DNA from: an uncultured Alphaproteobacteria bacterium
Lineage (GTDB): Bacteria > Pseudomonadota > Alphaproteobacteria > Methylaequorales > Methylaequoraceae
DNA: 64,000 bases
Assembly: GCA_902537615.1 (NCBI GenBank)
Contig: CACBBU010000004.1
Location: 1-64,000, forward strand
Direction: 5' to 3'
Shown: positions 9,088 to 17,460 of the stretch, piece after piece
How the letters are laid out: each line of letters starts with the position of its first letter
Position numbering within the stretch: the stretch's first letter is position 1
Program-made: the position numbers and the translations under genes
Notes under the pieces: generated by a model
Seen by the model: only the letters and a program-made list of their open reading frames with translations
The model's database searches: none
What the model was told of the DNA's origin: nothing

Positions 9088-9492
9088 ATGAAAAAAAGAT
9101 ATAAATTATTAACGATTCTAAAAAAAATTAAAAAAAATAATTTGTTCAATTCTTTAGGAACACTAAACGACGAAAAAAATAAGTTAGAAAATGTAAGTTT
9201 AGAGCTTAAAAAACTACTGGATAAATCAAGTTTTAAAGAAGGTTCTGTTATAAATTCTGCGCAACTAAAAAATAATTCTTTTTTCAGGGAAGATATTAAC
9301 CAAAAAATGGAGATATCTAGAAATAGAAAGTTTCATATTGAAAAGGAAATTTCCGGCTATGTAAGTCAAATATCTAAAGTCAATAAGCAACAAGAAATTA
9401 TACAAAAAAAAATTCATGAGGATTTTATAATTAGACAAAATGAGAAGGATTTAAAAAATCATCAAAACTTTAAAGTAAAAAATATTTTGTAG
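9088..9492 (+). CDS. fliJ: Flagellar export chaperone FliJ (by position and coiled coil)
   Basis: This is a 134-residue, Lys-rich, almost wholly helical coiled-coil protein immediately after fliI, the place and form of FliJ. FliJ is the central stalk of the FliI ring and recycles export chaperones. Sequence conservation is low in this family, so the call rests on size, the coiled-coil pattern (KNKLENVSLELKKLL; KEISGYVSQISKVNKQQEI) and neighbours. The end lies 8 bp before a sigma-54 element that serves fliK. Confidence 0.75.
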   Translation: MKKRYKLLTILKKIKKNNLFNSLGTLNDEKNKLENVSLELKKLLDKSSFKEGSVINSAQLKNNSFFREDINQKMEISRNRKFHIEKEISGYVSQISKVNKQQEIIQKKIHEDFIIRQNEKDLKNHQNFKVKNIL

Positions 9493-9500
9493 CAGTGTTA

Positions 9501-9516
9501 TGGCACTATTATTGCA
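9501..9516 (+). promoter_or_regulatory. Sigma-54 promoter for fliK, close to perfect consensus
   Basis: TGGCAC-N5-TTGCA has exact -24/-12 spacing in the 36-bp gap between fliJ and fliK. Counting 12 bases from the -12 C gives a start near 9527, only two bases before ATG 9529, so a transcript from here would be practically leaderless. Confidence 0.75.
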
Positions 9517-9528
9517 GCCTAATTTATT

Positions 9529-10827
9529 ATGAAAATGGTTATAAATAATAAGTTTGAAGGTAACAACGAACTAGTTGGAATCAAGTCATCTGAAAAAAGT
9601 TCAGATATAGACGCACTTTTTGCTGAACTTTTTGCTTTAGTGAATTTAGATAGTATTGATTCAGAAGAAACCTCATTTAAAGATCTTGACGCAAATGAAA
9701 TTGACGAACAAGTTAATCTAGTCAACTCAAATAAAAATACAATTAATGTTGCAAAGTCACTTGCAGAGGTTTTTTACAAAGAGCTTGGTATTTACAATAA
9801 ATCGGTTGATAAAGAGACAATTAATATCAACAGTACTAAGAACACTGACTATAAGGAAACAGTTTTAAAAGAACTTAGAAATTCAAATTTGTTGGGTGAT
9901 TTGAAAAACAACACATTTTTGAAAGAGAATAAAAAAGGATTTCAATCTAAAAATAATATAGAATTAAATAAAGATATTAATGAACAAAAAGAATTTAAAA
10001 CACAGAGTTTAGAAATCAAAATAAAAAAAATTGAAAAAGGTAATTTTGAAAGTGATATTCAAAAAATTACCACACAAAATAAAACAAATAAAAACCCTGA
10101 AATTGTTCAACTTAAAAATTTAGACTCTCATTCAAATGTAAACAGGGTAAAGTCTTCAAAAGAAATAAACACTATACTTAAAGATAGAAAATTAAATAAA
10201 AAAAAAAGTGAAAGTATTAGTTTAAAAAATAATAATGAACAAGAAATTCCTCAAGGTAAAATAAATAAAGAAAGCAGTATAAAATTAATCAATAATTTTT
10301 CAAAAAATATTTCTAAAAAATCAAATGATGGAAGCTTTAATTTAAAAAGCTCTAATGGAAATAAAGTAAAATCTTCAGAAAAAAATCTTCTAAATAATCA
10401 GAGCTTTAATACCAGAGAAACACTTGACCTTCTTGAAAGTAGTTGGGGAGAAAAATTCTCAAAAATTATTAAAAATTCCATTGATAGAGGAATATCTAAA
10501 CTAAGTTTTGATTTGAAGCCAAAAAATCTGGGTAAAATTAGTTTAGAAATAACCGTTAAAGATAGTAAGACTAGTATACAAATTAACACAGAGAGTCAAG
10601 AAGCCGCAAATATGTTAAATGACAATTTACCAAAGTTAACAGATTTAATTGAAGAAAAAAATTCTAAACTTTCTATGTCTAACGATGCTGATAATCATGG
10701 TAACTATTTTAATCAGCAGAAACAAAAACAAAACGGTAAACAGGAAACCACGATTTTAAAAAAAAAGGAAGTAAACGAACTTAAAAAAATTAAAATGAAT
10801 AATTATAGTATTGACGTAAATGCTTAA
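9529..10827 (+). CDS. fliK: Flagellar hook-length control protein FliK
   Basis: FliK is the secreted molecular ruler that switches export from hook to filament subunits. The 432-residue protein has a long Asn/Lys/Ser-rich, low-complexity N-terminal region. A C-terminal hook-length domain follows (about 295-385) containing LSFDLKPKNLGKISLEITV, equivalent to the conserved L-P-LG-V motif of FliK. The tail is again Lys-rich. ATG 9529 is closely followed by ATG 9535; neither has a Shine-Dalgarno sequence. The sigma-54 promoter ends 12 bp upstream, suggesting hook-stage expression of fliKLMN. Confidence 0.85.
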   Translation: MKMVINNKFEGNNELVGIKSSEKSSDIDALFAELFALVNLDSIDSEETSFKDLDANEIDEQVNLVNSNKNTINVAKSLAEVFYKELGIYNKSVDKETININSTKNTDYKETVLKELRNSNLLGDLKNNTFLKENKKGFQSKNNIELNKDINEQKEFKTQSLEIKIKKIEKGNFESDIQKITTQNKTNKNPEIVQLKNLDSHSNVNRVKSSKEINTILKDRKLNKKKSESISLKNNNEQEIPQGKINKESSIKLINNFSKNISKKSNDGSFNLKSSNGNKVKSSEKNLLNNQSFNTRETLDLLESSWGEKFSKIIKNSIDRGISKLSFDLKPKNLGKISLEITVKDSKTSIQINTESQEAANMLNDNLPKLTDLIEEKNSKLSMSNDADNHGNYFNQQKQKQNGKQETTILKKKEVNELKKIKMNNYSIDVNA

Positions 10828-10856
10828 TTAAAGTTTTATTTAGTTAGGAGTAAAAA

Positions 10857-11486
10857 ATGGCTGAAGATAATAATCAAGAAGAAGAAAAAAAGAGTCCAAT
10901 TAAATTGATCTTAATGATTGTTGGAGGCATTGTGTTACTTGGCGCTGGACTAGGTATAGGTATGTTTATCGGTGGGGATGATTCATCAGATCCTTCCACT
11001 GAAATCTCACAAATTATTGAAAAAAAAGAAAACCCAGAAGTTTCTGATGAGGAACAAAAAGAAGGTGAAGAAGTAGCTGAGGAATGTGCAGAAGAAGAAA
11101 AAGATGCAGATGGAAATTGCCCTGTTGGACCAAAAAAAATTCCAAAAATTACTCCAGAACAAGAAATTTTTGCAACGACTTATTATGAATTTCCAGGAAA
11201 TTTTACAACTAATTTGAAAGGTTCAAAAAAGTTTTTACAACTATCACTTGGTGTTTCAACTCAATATGACGAACAAGTTATGGCAAACGTTGACAGTCAT
11301 CAACTCGCATTAAGATCAGAAATTTTAACAATTATGTCAACTTTCTCTTCTGAAGATATTGCAGGTAGAGAAGGTAAACAAAAGTTAGCTGACGCTTTGA
11401 AAGAAGGAATTAACGAGGTGTTAGTTTTAGTTGAAGGGTTTGGTGGTGTTGAGAATGTACATTTCACATCATTTGTATTACAATAG
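10857..11486 (+). CDS. fliL: Flagellar basal body-associated protein FliL, with an acidic cysteine-bearing linker
   Basis: FliL is a single-pass inner-membrane protein that rings and supports the stator units. The 209 residues comprise a short acidic N-terminus, one membrane helix at about 17-37 (IKLILMIVGGIVLLGAGLGIGMF) and a C-terminal periplasmic FliL domain (YYEFPGNFTTNL...LSLGVSTQYDE). Between them is a strongly acidic linker with two cysteines and a DADG turn (about 55-95), longer than usual. A TTAGGAG ribosome site precedes the ATG. The order fliL-fliM-fliN is standard. Confidence 0.9.
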   Translation: MAEDNNQEEEKKSPIKLILMIVGGIVLLGAGLGIGMFIGGDDSSDPSTEISQIIEKKENPEVSDEEQKEGEEVAEECAEEEKDADGNCPVGPKKIPKITPEQEIFATTYYEFPGNFTTNLKGSKKFLQLSLGVSTQYDEQVMANVDSHQLALRSEILTIMSTFSSEDIAGREGKQKLADALKEGINEVLVLVEGFGGVENVHFTSFVLQ

Positions 11487-11509
11487 AATTATGATTATTG
11501 GATTTGACT

Positions 11510-12487
11510 ATGTCTGAGCCATCAAGAAAATTATCAACTGAAGAAGTAAATGCGTTAATGGAAGGACTTAGGTCAGGTGATTTAAGTACATCTACGTCAA
11601 TAAAAGATTCTTCAACTATTGAGTATAAAACTTTTAACTTTGGCTCAGATGATTTAACCCTTCTTGGAGATTATTATGCATTAAGACTTATTAATGAGAG
11701 ATTTGCAAGAACAGTAAGAAGTGTTTTTCTACCTCTTCTTAGGGTTCAACCAAGGATAAGTTCTTTCCCACCAGAAGTTAAAACATTTGAAGAATATAGC
11801 TCCGGACTGGATGCTTTTATGAGTATGACTAATAACAGGATAGAAGAACTACGCGGATCAATGTTAACTGTTCTTCCACCAAATTTTGTGAGTCTATGTA
11901 CAAGTAGTAGATATGGTGGAAAACTTGAGGTACACGAAAACAGTAGAACTGAATTCACCTCAACCGAAGATAAAATCATTGAGGTAATAAATAACGGAAT
12001 AGGCCAAGTATTAGAAACATGTTGGAAAGATTTGACGCCTATAAAAATTCAGTTTCACAGTAGAGAACAAAATCCGCAATTTGCTGCATTTGTGGAGTCA
12101 TCAGATTTAGTAATTGTTTGCTCCTTTGTAATGCAACTCCCAAAAATAGATTCCTTATCATTTGATATCGTTTATCCTCTACAAACACTAAAACCCGTTT
12201 CATCGTTATTAAGATCAAGAGTTCAAGCAGATGTAGTTGAGTCAAGTTTATCTTGGAGAGATAAGTTAGAGAAAGCTATTCTAGAAATTCCACTAAAAGT
12301 AAGTAGTCATCTTGCAAGACCAATTGTATCTATGTCAAAATTACTTAGAATGAAAAAAGGTGATATTATGAATATAAATGTTGATGAATTAGTAGATTTT
12401 TTTGTGGATTCTCAAAATTATTTTAAAGCAGAAATGGGCGAGATTAAGGGAAATGCTTGTGTTAAATTAACAAAAAGATTAAATTAA
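11510..12487 (+). CDS. fliM: Flagellar motor switch protein FliM
   Basis: FliM is the C-ring subunit that binds CheY-P through its N-terminus. From ATG 11510 the protein has 325 residues and begins MSEPSRKLSTEEVNALM, matching the LSxxEVDALL CheY-binding element; a TTG at 11498 would add four residues. The middle CheC-like region (YALRLINERFARTVRSVFLPLLRVQPRI-type) and the C-terminal SpoA domain follow. fliL ends 23 bp upstream and fliN starts 10 bp downstream. Confidence 0.92.
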   Translation: MSEPSRKLSTEEVNALMEGLRSGDLSTSTSIKDSSTIEYKTFNFGSDDLTLLGDYYALRLINERFARTVRSVFLPLLRVQPRISSFPPEVKTFEEYSSGLDAFMSMTNNRIEELRGSMLTVLPPNFVSLCTSSRYGGKLEVHENSRTEFTSTEDKIIEVINNGIGQVLETCWKDLTPIKIQFHSREQNPQFAAFVESSDLVIVCSFVMQLPKIDSLSFDIVYPLQTLKPVSSLLRSRVQADVVESSLSWRDKLEKAILEIPLKVSSHLARPIVSMSKLLRMKKGDIMNINVDELVDFFVDSQNYFKAEMGEIKGNACVKLTKRLN

Positions 12488-12497
12488 GGAGTTAAAA

Positions 12498-12905
12498 ATG
12501 AACGCAGAAACTGTAAAGCAAGAAAATCAAGAAGGTTTAGATAAAAAAGAAGACCAGGAAGAAACCGTTGAAAAAAATACAACGGATCCTGTAAGTCAAG
12601 AAAAATCAGGTGGTAAACAAAAGGAAGCTGAACAGGGTGCTGCAGCCGTTAGTAATCTAAGAGTCTTAGAAAATATTGAGGTGAAACTTACGGTTGAGGT
12701 AGGAAATACTGAAATAAAGATTAAAGATTTACTTCGCCTAAATGAAGGTTCTGTAGTTGAGCTTGAACGCTTAGCAGGTGAACCTCTTGATATATTAGCA
12801 AACGGGACAAAAATAGCAAAAGGTGAAGTTGTAATGGTTGGGGAAAAATTTGGTATAAGATTTACTGAAGTCTCTGATCCTGAAGAGATGGTTCAAAATC
12901 TATAG
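12498..12905 (+). CDS. fliN: Flagellar motor switch protein FliN
   Basis: FliN is the lower C-ring subunit. The 135-residue protein has a 50-residue acidic, Gln/Glu-rich N-terminal extension and a C-terminal SpoA domain (VKLTVEVGNTEIKIKDLLRL...GEVVMVGEKFGIRFTEV) that is clear FliN. A TTAAGGAG site precedes the ATG. It is the last gene before a 119-bp gap that holds the next sigma-54 promoter, so fliKLMN probably form one unit. Confidence 0.93.
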   Translation: MNAETVKQENQEGLDKKEDQEETVEKNTTDPVSQEKSGGKQKEAEQGAAAVSNLRVLENIEVKLTVEVGNTEIKIKDLLRLNEGSVVELERLAGEPLDILANGTKIAKGEVVMVGEKFGIRFTEVSDPEEMVQNL

Positions 12906-12984
12906 TGCCATAAAATTGACAACAATAAATAATTACTATTTTTTTATCAATAAATTCAACACCTTAGTAAAAAAAAAATAATTC

Positions 12985-12999
12985 TGGCAATATTCTTGC
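12985..12999 (+). promoter_or_regulatory. Sigma-54 promoter for fliOPQR-flhB
   Basis: TGGCA-N6-TTGC with exact spacing. The predicted start near 13011 leaves a leader of about 14 bases that contains just the AGAGAGG ribosome site before ATG 13025. It lies in the 119-bp fliN-fliO gap, the largest gap inside the fli cluster; the rest of that gap is AT-rich with nothing I can name. Confidence 0.72.
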
Positions 13000-13024
13000 T
13001 TCTATAATCTAAAGAGAGGTAAAA

Positions 13025-13354
13025 ATGCAAGAATACACTGGACCAGGCCTATATAATTATTTGTTAGTTTTAGGGTTCTTATTAGTAATGTTTATTGGCT
13101 TTTATTATCTAAAAAAAAATAAACATATTATTTCCAAAAAAATTAATTCAAAAAAAAGAATGACAGTATCCGAAGTAACTATCCTTGGTCAAGGTGATAG
13201 AGCTTTAATACTAAACCTTGACAATAAAGACTATTTATTTATTTCTGGAAAAAATTCAGGAGCACTTCTCACAGAAGTAAAAGACAATAATAATTTAAAA
13301 ACAAATAAACTTGAAAAAGTTTTTGAAAAAAGGTTATTAAATGAAAAAATTTAG
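13025..13354 (+). CDS. fliO: Flagellar biosynthetic protein FliO
   Basis: FliO is a small membrane helper for assembly of the FliP pore. The 109-residue protein has one membrane helix at about 10-30 (YLLVLGFLLVMFIGFYYL) and a cytoplasmic domain with ILGQGDRALILNLDNKDYLFISG, the usual beta-rich FliO pattern. Position directly before fliP, with a 14-bp overlap, supports the call. It opens a sigma-54-driven unit with fliPQR and flhB. Confidence 0.85.
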   Translation: MQEYTGPGLYNYLLVLGFLLVMFIGFYYLKKNKHIISKKINSKKRMTVSEVTILGQGDRALILNLDNKDYLFISGKNSGALLTEVKDNNNLKTNKLEKVFEKRLLNEKI

Positions 13355-14081
13355 CCTTACATTTGCCATTGTTCTTTTATTTCCTATCATCTGTTTTGCA
13401 GAACCGAGTGGGTTAGAGGCATTAACAATTACTGAGCTTGCAAACGGGGATAAAAAATACTCTGTTTCTTTAAAAATTCTTGCACTAATGACAGCCTTGA
13501 CTGTTTTACCATCATTAGTTTTAGGAATGACTGCGTTCACCAGAATAATAATTGTGATGTCAATATTAAGACAAGCACTTGGTACTCAACAAACACCTCC
13601 CAATCAAATTTTAATCGCTATTTCACTTTTTCTTACCTTTTTCGTAATGGCTCCTACATTTAATAAAATTTATTCAGATGTTTCTGGGCCTTATCAATCA
13701 GGAGAAATGGATTTAACCCAGGCAATAGAAAGTGGTGGTAGTGAATTAAAAAAGTTTATGATTAAAAATACTAGAAAAAATGATTTGGTTATGTTTTCAG
13801 ATATGGCAAAAGAAGGAAATTTTATGGATTCATCCGAAATACCATTTTATATAATTTTACCTGCTTATATGACTAGCGAACTAAAAACAGCATTTCAAAT
13901 TGGTTTTTTGCTATTTTTACCTTTTCTTGTAATTGACATGGTGATTGCATCGGTCTTAATGTCCTTAGGGATGATGATGTTGTCTCCAATGTTAATAGCT
14001 CTTCCTTTCAAACTTTTATTATTTGTATTAGTAGACGGTTGGTCAATGACAGTCGGATCATTAGTGGGAACATTTTCATAA
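13341..14081 (+). CDS. fliP: Flagellar biosynthetic protein FliP
   Basis: FliP forms the core of the FliPQR export gate. The 246-residue protein begins with a cleavable-type signal (MKKFSLTFAIVLLFPIICFA). Four membrane helices follow, with the family signatures FTRIIIVMSILRQALGTQQTPPNQIL and the C-terminal SVLMSLGMMMLSPMLIALPFKLLLFVLVDGW region. It overlaps fliO by 14 bp and precedes fliQ by 12 bp. Confidence 0.96.
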   Translation: MKKFSLTFAIVLLFPIICFAEPSGLEALTITELANGDKKYSVSLKILALMTALTVLPSLVLGMTAFTRIIIVMSILRQALGTQQTPPNQILIAISLFLTFFVMAPTFNKIYSDVSGPYQSGEMDLTQAIESGGSELKKFMIKNTRKNDLVMFSDMAKEGNFMDSSEIPFYIILPAYMTSELKTAFQIGFLLFLPFLVIDMVIASVLMSLGMMMLSPMLIALPFKLLLFVLVDGWSMTVGSLVGTFS

Positions 14082-14093
14082 AAGGATTGGTTA

Positions 14094-14360
14094 ATGGGTT
14101 TTGATGAAAATATTGAGATGGTAAGATTGGCTTTCTATCAAGTTTTAATTTCAAGTGGACCGTTTTTAGGAGCAGCTCTCGCAATTGGATTAATAATTGG
14201 GATAATTCAAGCTGCAACCTCAATTCAAGAAATGACATTAAGTTTTGTTCCAAAAATTGTTCTTGTTATTTTAGCGATGGGAATGATGGCAAACTTTTTT
14301 TTAGTCAGTCTCACTGATTATTTTCAGTTTATTTTTGAAACTATTTCAGGAATTAAATAA
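14094..14360 (+). CDS. fliQ: Flagellar biosynthetic protein FliQ
   Basis: FliQ is a two-helix subunit of the export gate. The 88 residues match the family; the helices are at about 14-38 and 50-75, with the signature GLIIGIIQAATSIQEMTLSFVPKI across the cytoplasmic hairpin. An AAAGGATTGG element precedes ATG 14094. The stop shares one base with the fliR start. Confidence 0.95.
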   Translation: MGFDENIEMVRLAFYQVLISSGPFLGAALAIGLIIGIIQAATSIQEMTLSFVPKIVLVILAMGMMANFFLVSLTDYFQFIFETISGIK

Positions 14361-15178
14361 TGTTTATTCCCCTTCCCTTTTATTCTCCAATGGATGCTGT
14401 TCCAGGTTTGGAGATAAATACTCTCTTAGACTATTTATTTAAGTTTTTTTTATCATCAATAAGGTTATCAGCTTTTCTAATATCAAGTCCTTTTTTGGGT
14501 TCAAGAAATATACCTCTTAACGTAAAAATAGTATTTTCAATGGTAATTTCTTTTTTTTATTTTGGTTATATTTCTGATACCGAAATAAACATTAATGAAC
14601 TTGAAAGTTTATTTGTAATTGTAATTATTGAGGCAATAATTGGTATTGCTCTGGGACTTTCTCTAAGTATATGGTTTAGTGCAGCAACATTAGCCGGCGA
14701 AAAAATGGCTTCCTCAACAGGTTTAGGTTTTTCAATGATGGTTGACCCACAAACTGGCGGTCAAACACCAGTCGTAAGTATGATTCTTGATTTATTTCTT
14801 ATTACTGTCTTCCTATCTTTGAATGGACATTTAATTGCTATTGATTTTTTAATAAGAAGCTTTGATATATACAACATTAGTACTGATTTACCTCCAATAG
14901 CCTTAGTTAGTTTAGGAATTGAAGCAGCAGGCGCAATGTTTTACACAGGTGGCTTAATTATGCTACCTGTTGTTGGAGCACTCTTACTGACAAATATAGC
15001 AATCGGGGTGATCACCAGATCATCCCCCCAATTAAATATGTTCTCTTTTGCATTTCCAGTTACATTACTCTTAGCTTTTTTTGTTCTTTACTTATCATCA
15101 AGAACTATAGGAAATGCATTTGCAGATTTAACAAAAAATTCGCTTGAATCAATTGATGTATTATTTTTAGGAAAATAA
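14360..15178 (+). CDS. fliR: Flagellar biosynthetic protein FliR
   Basis: FliR completes the FliPQR gate. The 272-residue polytopic protein contains the FliR signatures SIRLSAFLISSPFLGSRNIP near residue 35 and LAGEKMASSTGLGFSMMVDPQ near 112, then hydrophobic helices to the C-terminus. It shares one base with fliQ and abuts flhB, whose ATG begins on the next base. The frameless junctions suggest coupled translation of fliQ-fliR-flhB. Confidence 0.94.
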   Translation: MFIPLPFYSPMDAVPGLEINTLLDYLFKFFLSSIRLSAFLISSPFLGSRNIPLNVKIVFSMVISFFYFGYISDTEININELESLFVIVIIEAIIGIALGLSLSIWFSAATLAGEKMASSTGLGFSMMVDPQTGGQTPVVSMILDLFLITVFLSLNGHLIAIDFLIRSFDIYNISTDLPPIALVSLGIEAAGAMFYTGGLIMLPVVGALLLTNIAIGVITRSSPQLNMFSFAFPVTLLLAFFVLYLSSRTIGNAFADLTKNSLESIDVLFLGK

Positions 15179-16333
15179 ATGGCAGAAGATAAAGACGAGA
15201 GTCAAGAAAAGACCCAGGACCCCACCTCAAGGCGACTAGAAAAAGCAAGAGAAGATGGCAAAGTAGTTTCTTCAAAGGAAATGTTTGTGTTTACCATCCT
15301 TACCGTCGGTGTGATTTTAATGTACATTTTCCCACCTTTAATTGAGGATTTTTTAAAAATTTCTAGTTCATTTTTTAATTTTGGTCCTGAATTACTTCAT
15401 GGGAGATCACCTTTACAATCTATAAAAGAAGCAATTTATTTTTTTCTAAAAGTAACTATAATTTTCTCAACTCCACTTTTTTTAATATGTGTTCTGACCC
15501 AGTTCTTAGTTGGTGGTGGTCTTAATTTTTCATTTAAAGCCATGCATTGGAAACTTGAAAAAATAAATCCAATTAAAGGATTAAAAAGGATTTTTTCAAT
15601 GAAAGGGCTTGTTGAATTAGGAAAATCTATCCTAAAAGTAGTATTTTTAGGCGGCATCTCTTATTTTATTTTGTTACGTTATTTACCAGAGTTAGTTAAC
15701 ATTAGTGATTCAAATTTATTTTCGGCTGTAAACAGACTTGTGTCGCTATTTCCCATTCTTGTTATAGCATTACTTGTTGCATTGGGATTAATTGCGGCAA
15801 TAGATTTTGCATGGCAGAAATATGATTATATAAAATCCTTAAGAATGTCTCACCAGGATGTCAAAGACGAATATAAGGAAACAGATGGTCAACCTGAAGT
15901 AAAACAAAAAATAAGAAAGTTACAACTAGATGCAGCTTCAAAAAGCAGAAAAGAAGGTGCTTCAGTTGACAACTTAAGTGAAGCTACAGCTATTATTACT
16001 AACCCAACTCACTTCGCTGTTGCTTTAAAATATGAAGTTGGGGATTCAAAAGCTCCAATTGTAATTGCTAAAGGAAGAGGTAAAAATGCAGAAAAAATTA
16101 TAAATGAAGCTAAAAAACTAAATATTGGAAATATGCAAAGCCCTAAGCTTGCGAGAGCAATTTATTATACTTGTGAAATTGGTGAAGAAATTTTAAGTAA
16201 ATTGTATAATGCGGTAGCCATTGCATTAGCATATATATATAAATTAGATAAGGGTGAAAAAATTGATAAACCAGAAATTGAAATACCAAATGATTTAATT
16301 TTTGATGAATTCGGAAATAAAAATGCTTTATAG
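15179..16333 (+). CDS. flhB: Flagellar export switch protein FlhB
   Basis: FlhB controls substrate specificity of the export gate. The 384-residue protein has the N-terminal motif DESQEKTQDPTSRRLEKAREDGKV and four membrane helices between about 30 and 210. The cytoplasmic domain carries the autocleavage motif NPTH at residues 275-278 (IITNPTHFAVALKYE). The usual polar-flagellum partners flhA and flhF do not follow; instead a set of small unassigned genes begins inside its last codons. Confidence 0.96.
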   Translation: MAEDKDESQEKTQDPTSRRLEKAREDGKVVSSKEMFVFTILTVGVILMYIFPPLIEDFLKISSSFFNFGPELLHGRSPLQSIKEAIYFFLKVTIIFSTPLFLICVLTQFLVGGGLNFSFKAMHWKLEKINPIKGLKRIFSMKGLVELGKSILKVVFLGGISYFILLRYLPELVNISDSNLFSAVNRLVSLFPILVIALLVALGLIAAIDFAWQKYDYIKSLRMSHQDVKDEYKETDGQPEVKQKIRKLQLDAASKSRKEGASVDNLSEATAIITNPTHFAVALKYEVGDSKAPIVIAKGRGKNAEKIINEAKKLNIGNMQSPKLARAIYYTCEIGEEILSKLYNAVAIALAYIYKLDKGEKIDKPEIEIPNDLIFDEFGNKNAL

Positions 16334-16532
16334 AAATATATCAAAACTGATCGTTACCTTTGCGTTTTTTTACAGTGCAATAATTTGTCACTTAAAAGCT
16401 ATTGAACTTTATGAAAAAAGAGAACTGTTGTTATCATACTTTTTATGGTTTTGTTCTTTAACATCATTTTTGGGAGCTTTAAGATTTCAAATTGCAAAAA
16501 TAGTTGAGAAGTTAAAAAGTTTAAACAAATGA
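16323..16532 (+). CDS. Small two-helix membrane protein of unknown function, coupled to flhB
   Basis: The most economical start is the ATG at 16323 inside the last codons of flhB, giving 69 residues; an in-frame ATG at 16302 would lie deeper in flhB. Two hydrophobic segments (LIVTFAFFYSAIICHL and LLLSYFLWFCSLTSFLGALRF) suggest a hairpin membrane protein with a basic C-terminus. I do not recognise a family. The overlaps with flhB (11 bp) and the next gene (4 bp) imply expression with the export gate. Confidence 0.6.
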   Translation: MLYRNISKLIVTFAFFYSAIICHLKAIELYEKRELLLSYFLWFCSLTSFLGALRFQIAKIVEKLKSLNK

Positions 16533-16732
16533 AAAATCTTAATTGTAATAAATGTAAGCATTTTTACGTTACCTATAAACCTAAATTTCCTTACGGTTGC
16601 AAGGCCTTTAGAGTTATCTCAAAAAAATTACCTTATTTAGAAGTCAAGAATATTTCTGGCATAGATTGTGCACTATTTTCAAATAGAAATAAAAATGTTA
16701 TTATTAAGAATGAAAAAGGAAGACTTGCATGA
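16529..16732 (+). CDS. Small cysteine-rich protein (putative zinc-binding), flagellar operon
   Basis: This 67-residue basic protein has the pattern CNKCKHFYVTY-KPKFPYGCKAF near its N-terminus and a fourth Cys at GIDCALF, which suggests one metal-binding site. The KHFYVT...FPYGCKAF...LPxLEV pattern recurs, as I recall, in short conserved bacterial proteins of unassigned function. It overlaps both neighbours by 4 bp, so it is translationally coupled within the flhB-distal group. Function unknown. Confidence 0.7.
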   Translation: MKNLNCNKCKHFYVTYKPKFPYGCKAFRVISKKLPYLEVKNISGIDCALFSNRNKNVIIKNEKGRLA

Positions 16733-17454
16733 ATCAACAAGTTAATGCAATGCAAGAAAGCATAAAGATAGCTTTAGACGCAGCAGATGCTGCGACTGAT
16801 GTAACATCAGAATATAAAAGAATAAAAAATGAATATCTTAAAGCGGAGCAAAAAGTGAAAGAAATACATAAATATACAACAATTGTTTTTTCAAGTTCAA
16901 TTGCGACAGCTATAATCGCTATAATTTTAACAGGACTTCTATATTTTAAATCTTTGTCTGAATTAGAAGAAATGACAAGTACTAGCAAGGAAGCACTTGT
17001 AGTTTTTGCCGAAAACGTTGAAAACGTGAATAAAGCAGTTGATGATATGAACTCAAGTCTTTCAAAACACACAGACTTAGTAAATGCTAACGAACAAATA
17101 CAGGTTGCTTTAGATAATCTTTCTGATGCAATTAAAGCTAACGACAAAAATCTTATGGTAAATTTATCAAAAGAAATATCAAATCTCTCTAATGGTCTTT
17201 CTAAATCCATTAAAGAAGAGTCCAATAAGTTGGGAAAATCAATAGCTGAAAACAACGTAGTTACATCAGCCAGCTTTAATAAAGAATTCAAAAAATTAAT
17301 GCAAGAAAGTAAAAAAAGTCAAAATACTAAGCTTTTAAAGGAATTATCTAATAGCACATCTTCGCTTAATGCTGCTCTTGAAGCAATCTCAAGTCAAAAC
17401 AAAATGCTTGTTAAAGAAATAAGAGATCAAAAGGAAAGCATCACTTTTCCGTAA
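16729..17454 (+). CDS. Membrane-anchored coiled-coil protein of unknown function
   Basis: The 241-residue protein has a short helical cytoplasmic N-terminus (about 1-42) and one membrane helix at about 45-68 (TTIVFSSSIATAIIAIILTGLLYF). A long Ser/Asn/Lys-rich helical region of heptad character to the C-terminus resembles the stalk of a chemoreceptor but lacks HAMP and the methyl-accepting hairpin. It follows the Cys-rich gene with a 4-bp overlap. A motor- or pole-associated structural role is possible from context only. Confidence 0.65.
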   Translation: MNQQVNAMQESIKIALDAADAATDVTSEYKRIKNEYLKAEQKVKEIHKYTTIVFSSSIATAIIAIILTGLLYFKSLSELEEMTSTSKEALVVFAENVENVNKAVDDMNSSLSKHTDLVNANEQIQVALDNLSDAIKANDKNLMVNLSKEISNLSNGLSKSIKEESNKLGKSIAENNVVTSASFNKEFKKLMQESKKSQNTKLLKELSNSTSSLNAALEAISSQNKMLVKEIRDQKESITFP

Positions 17455-17460
17455 AGTAAA

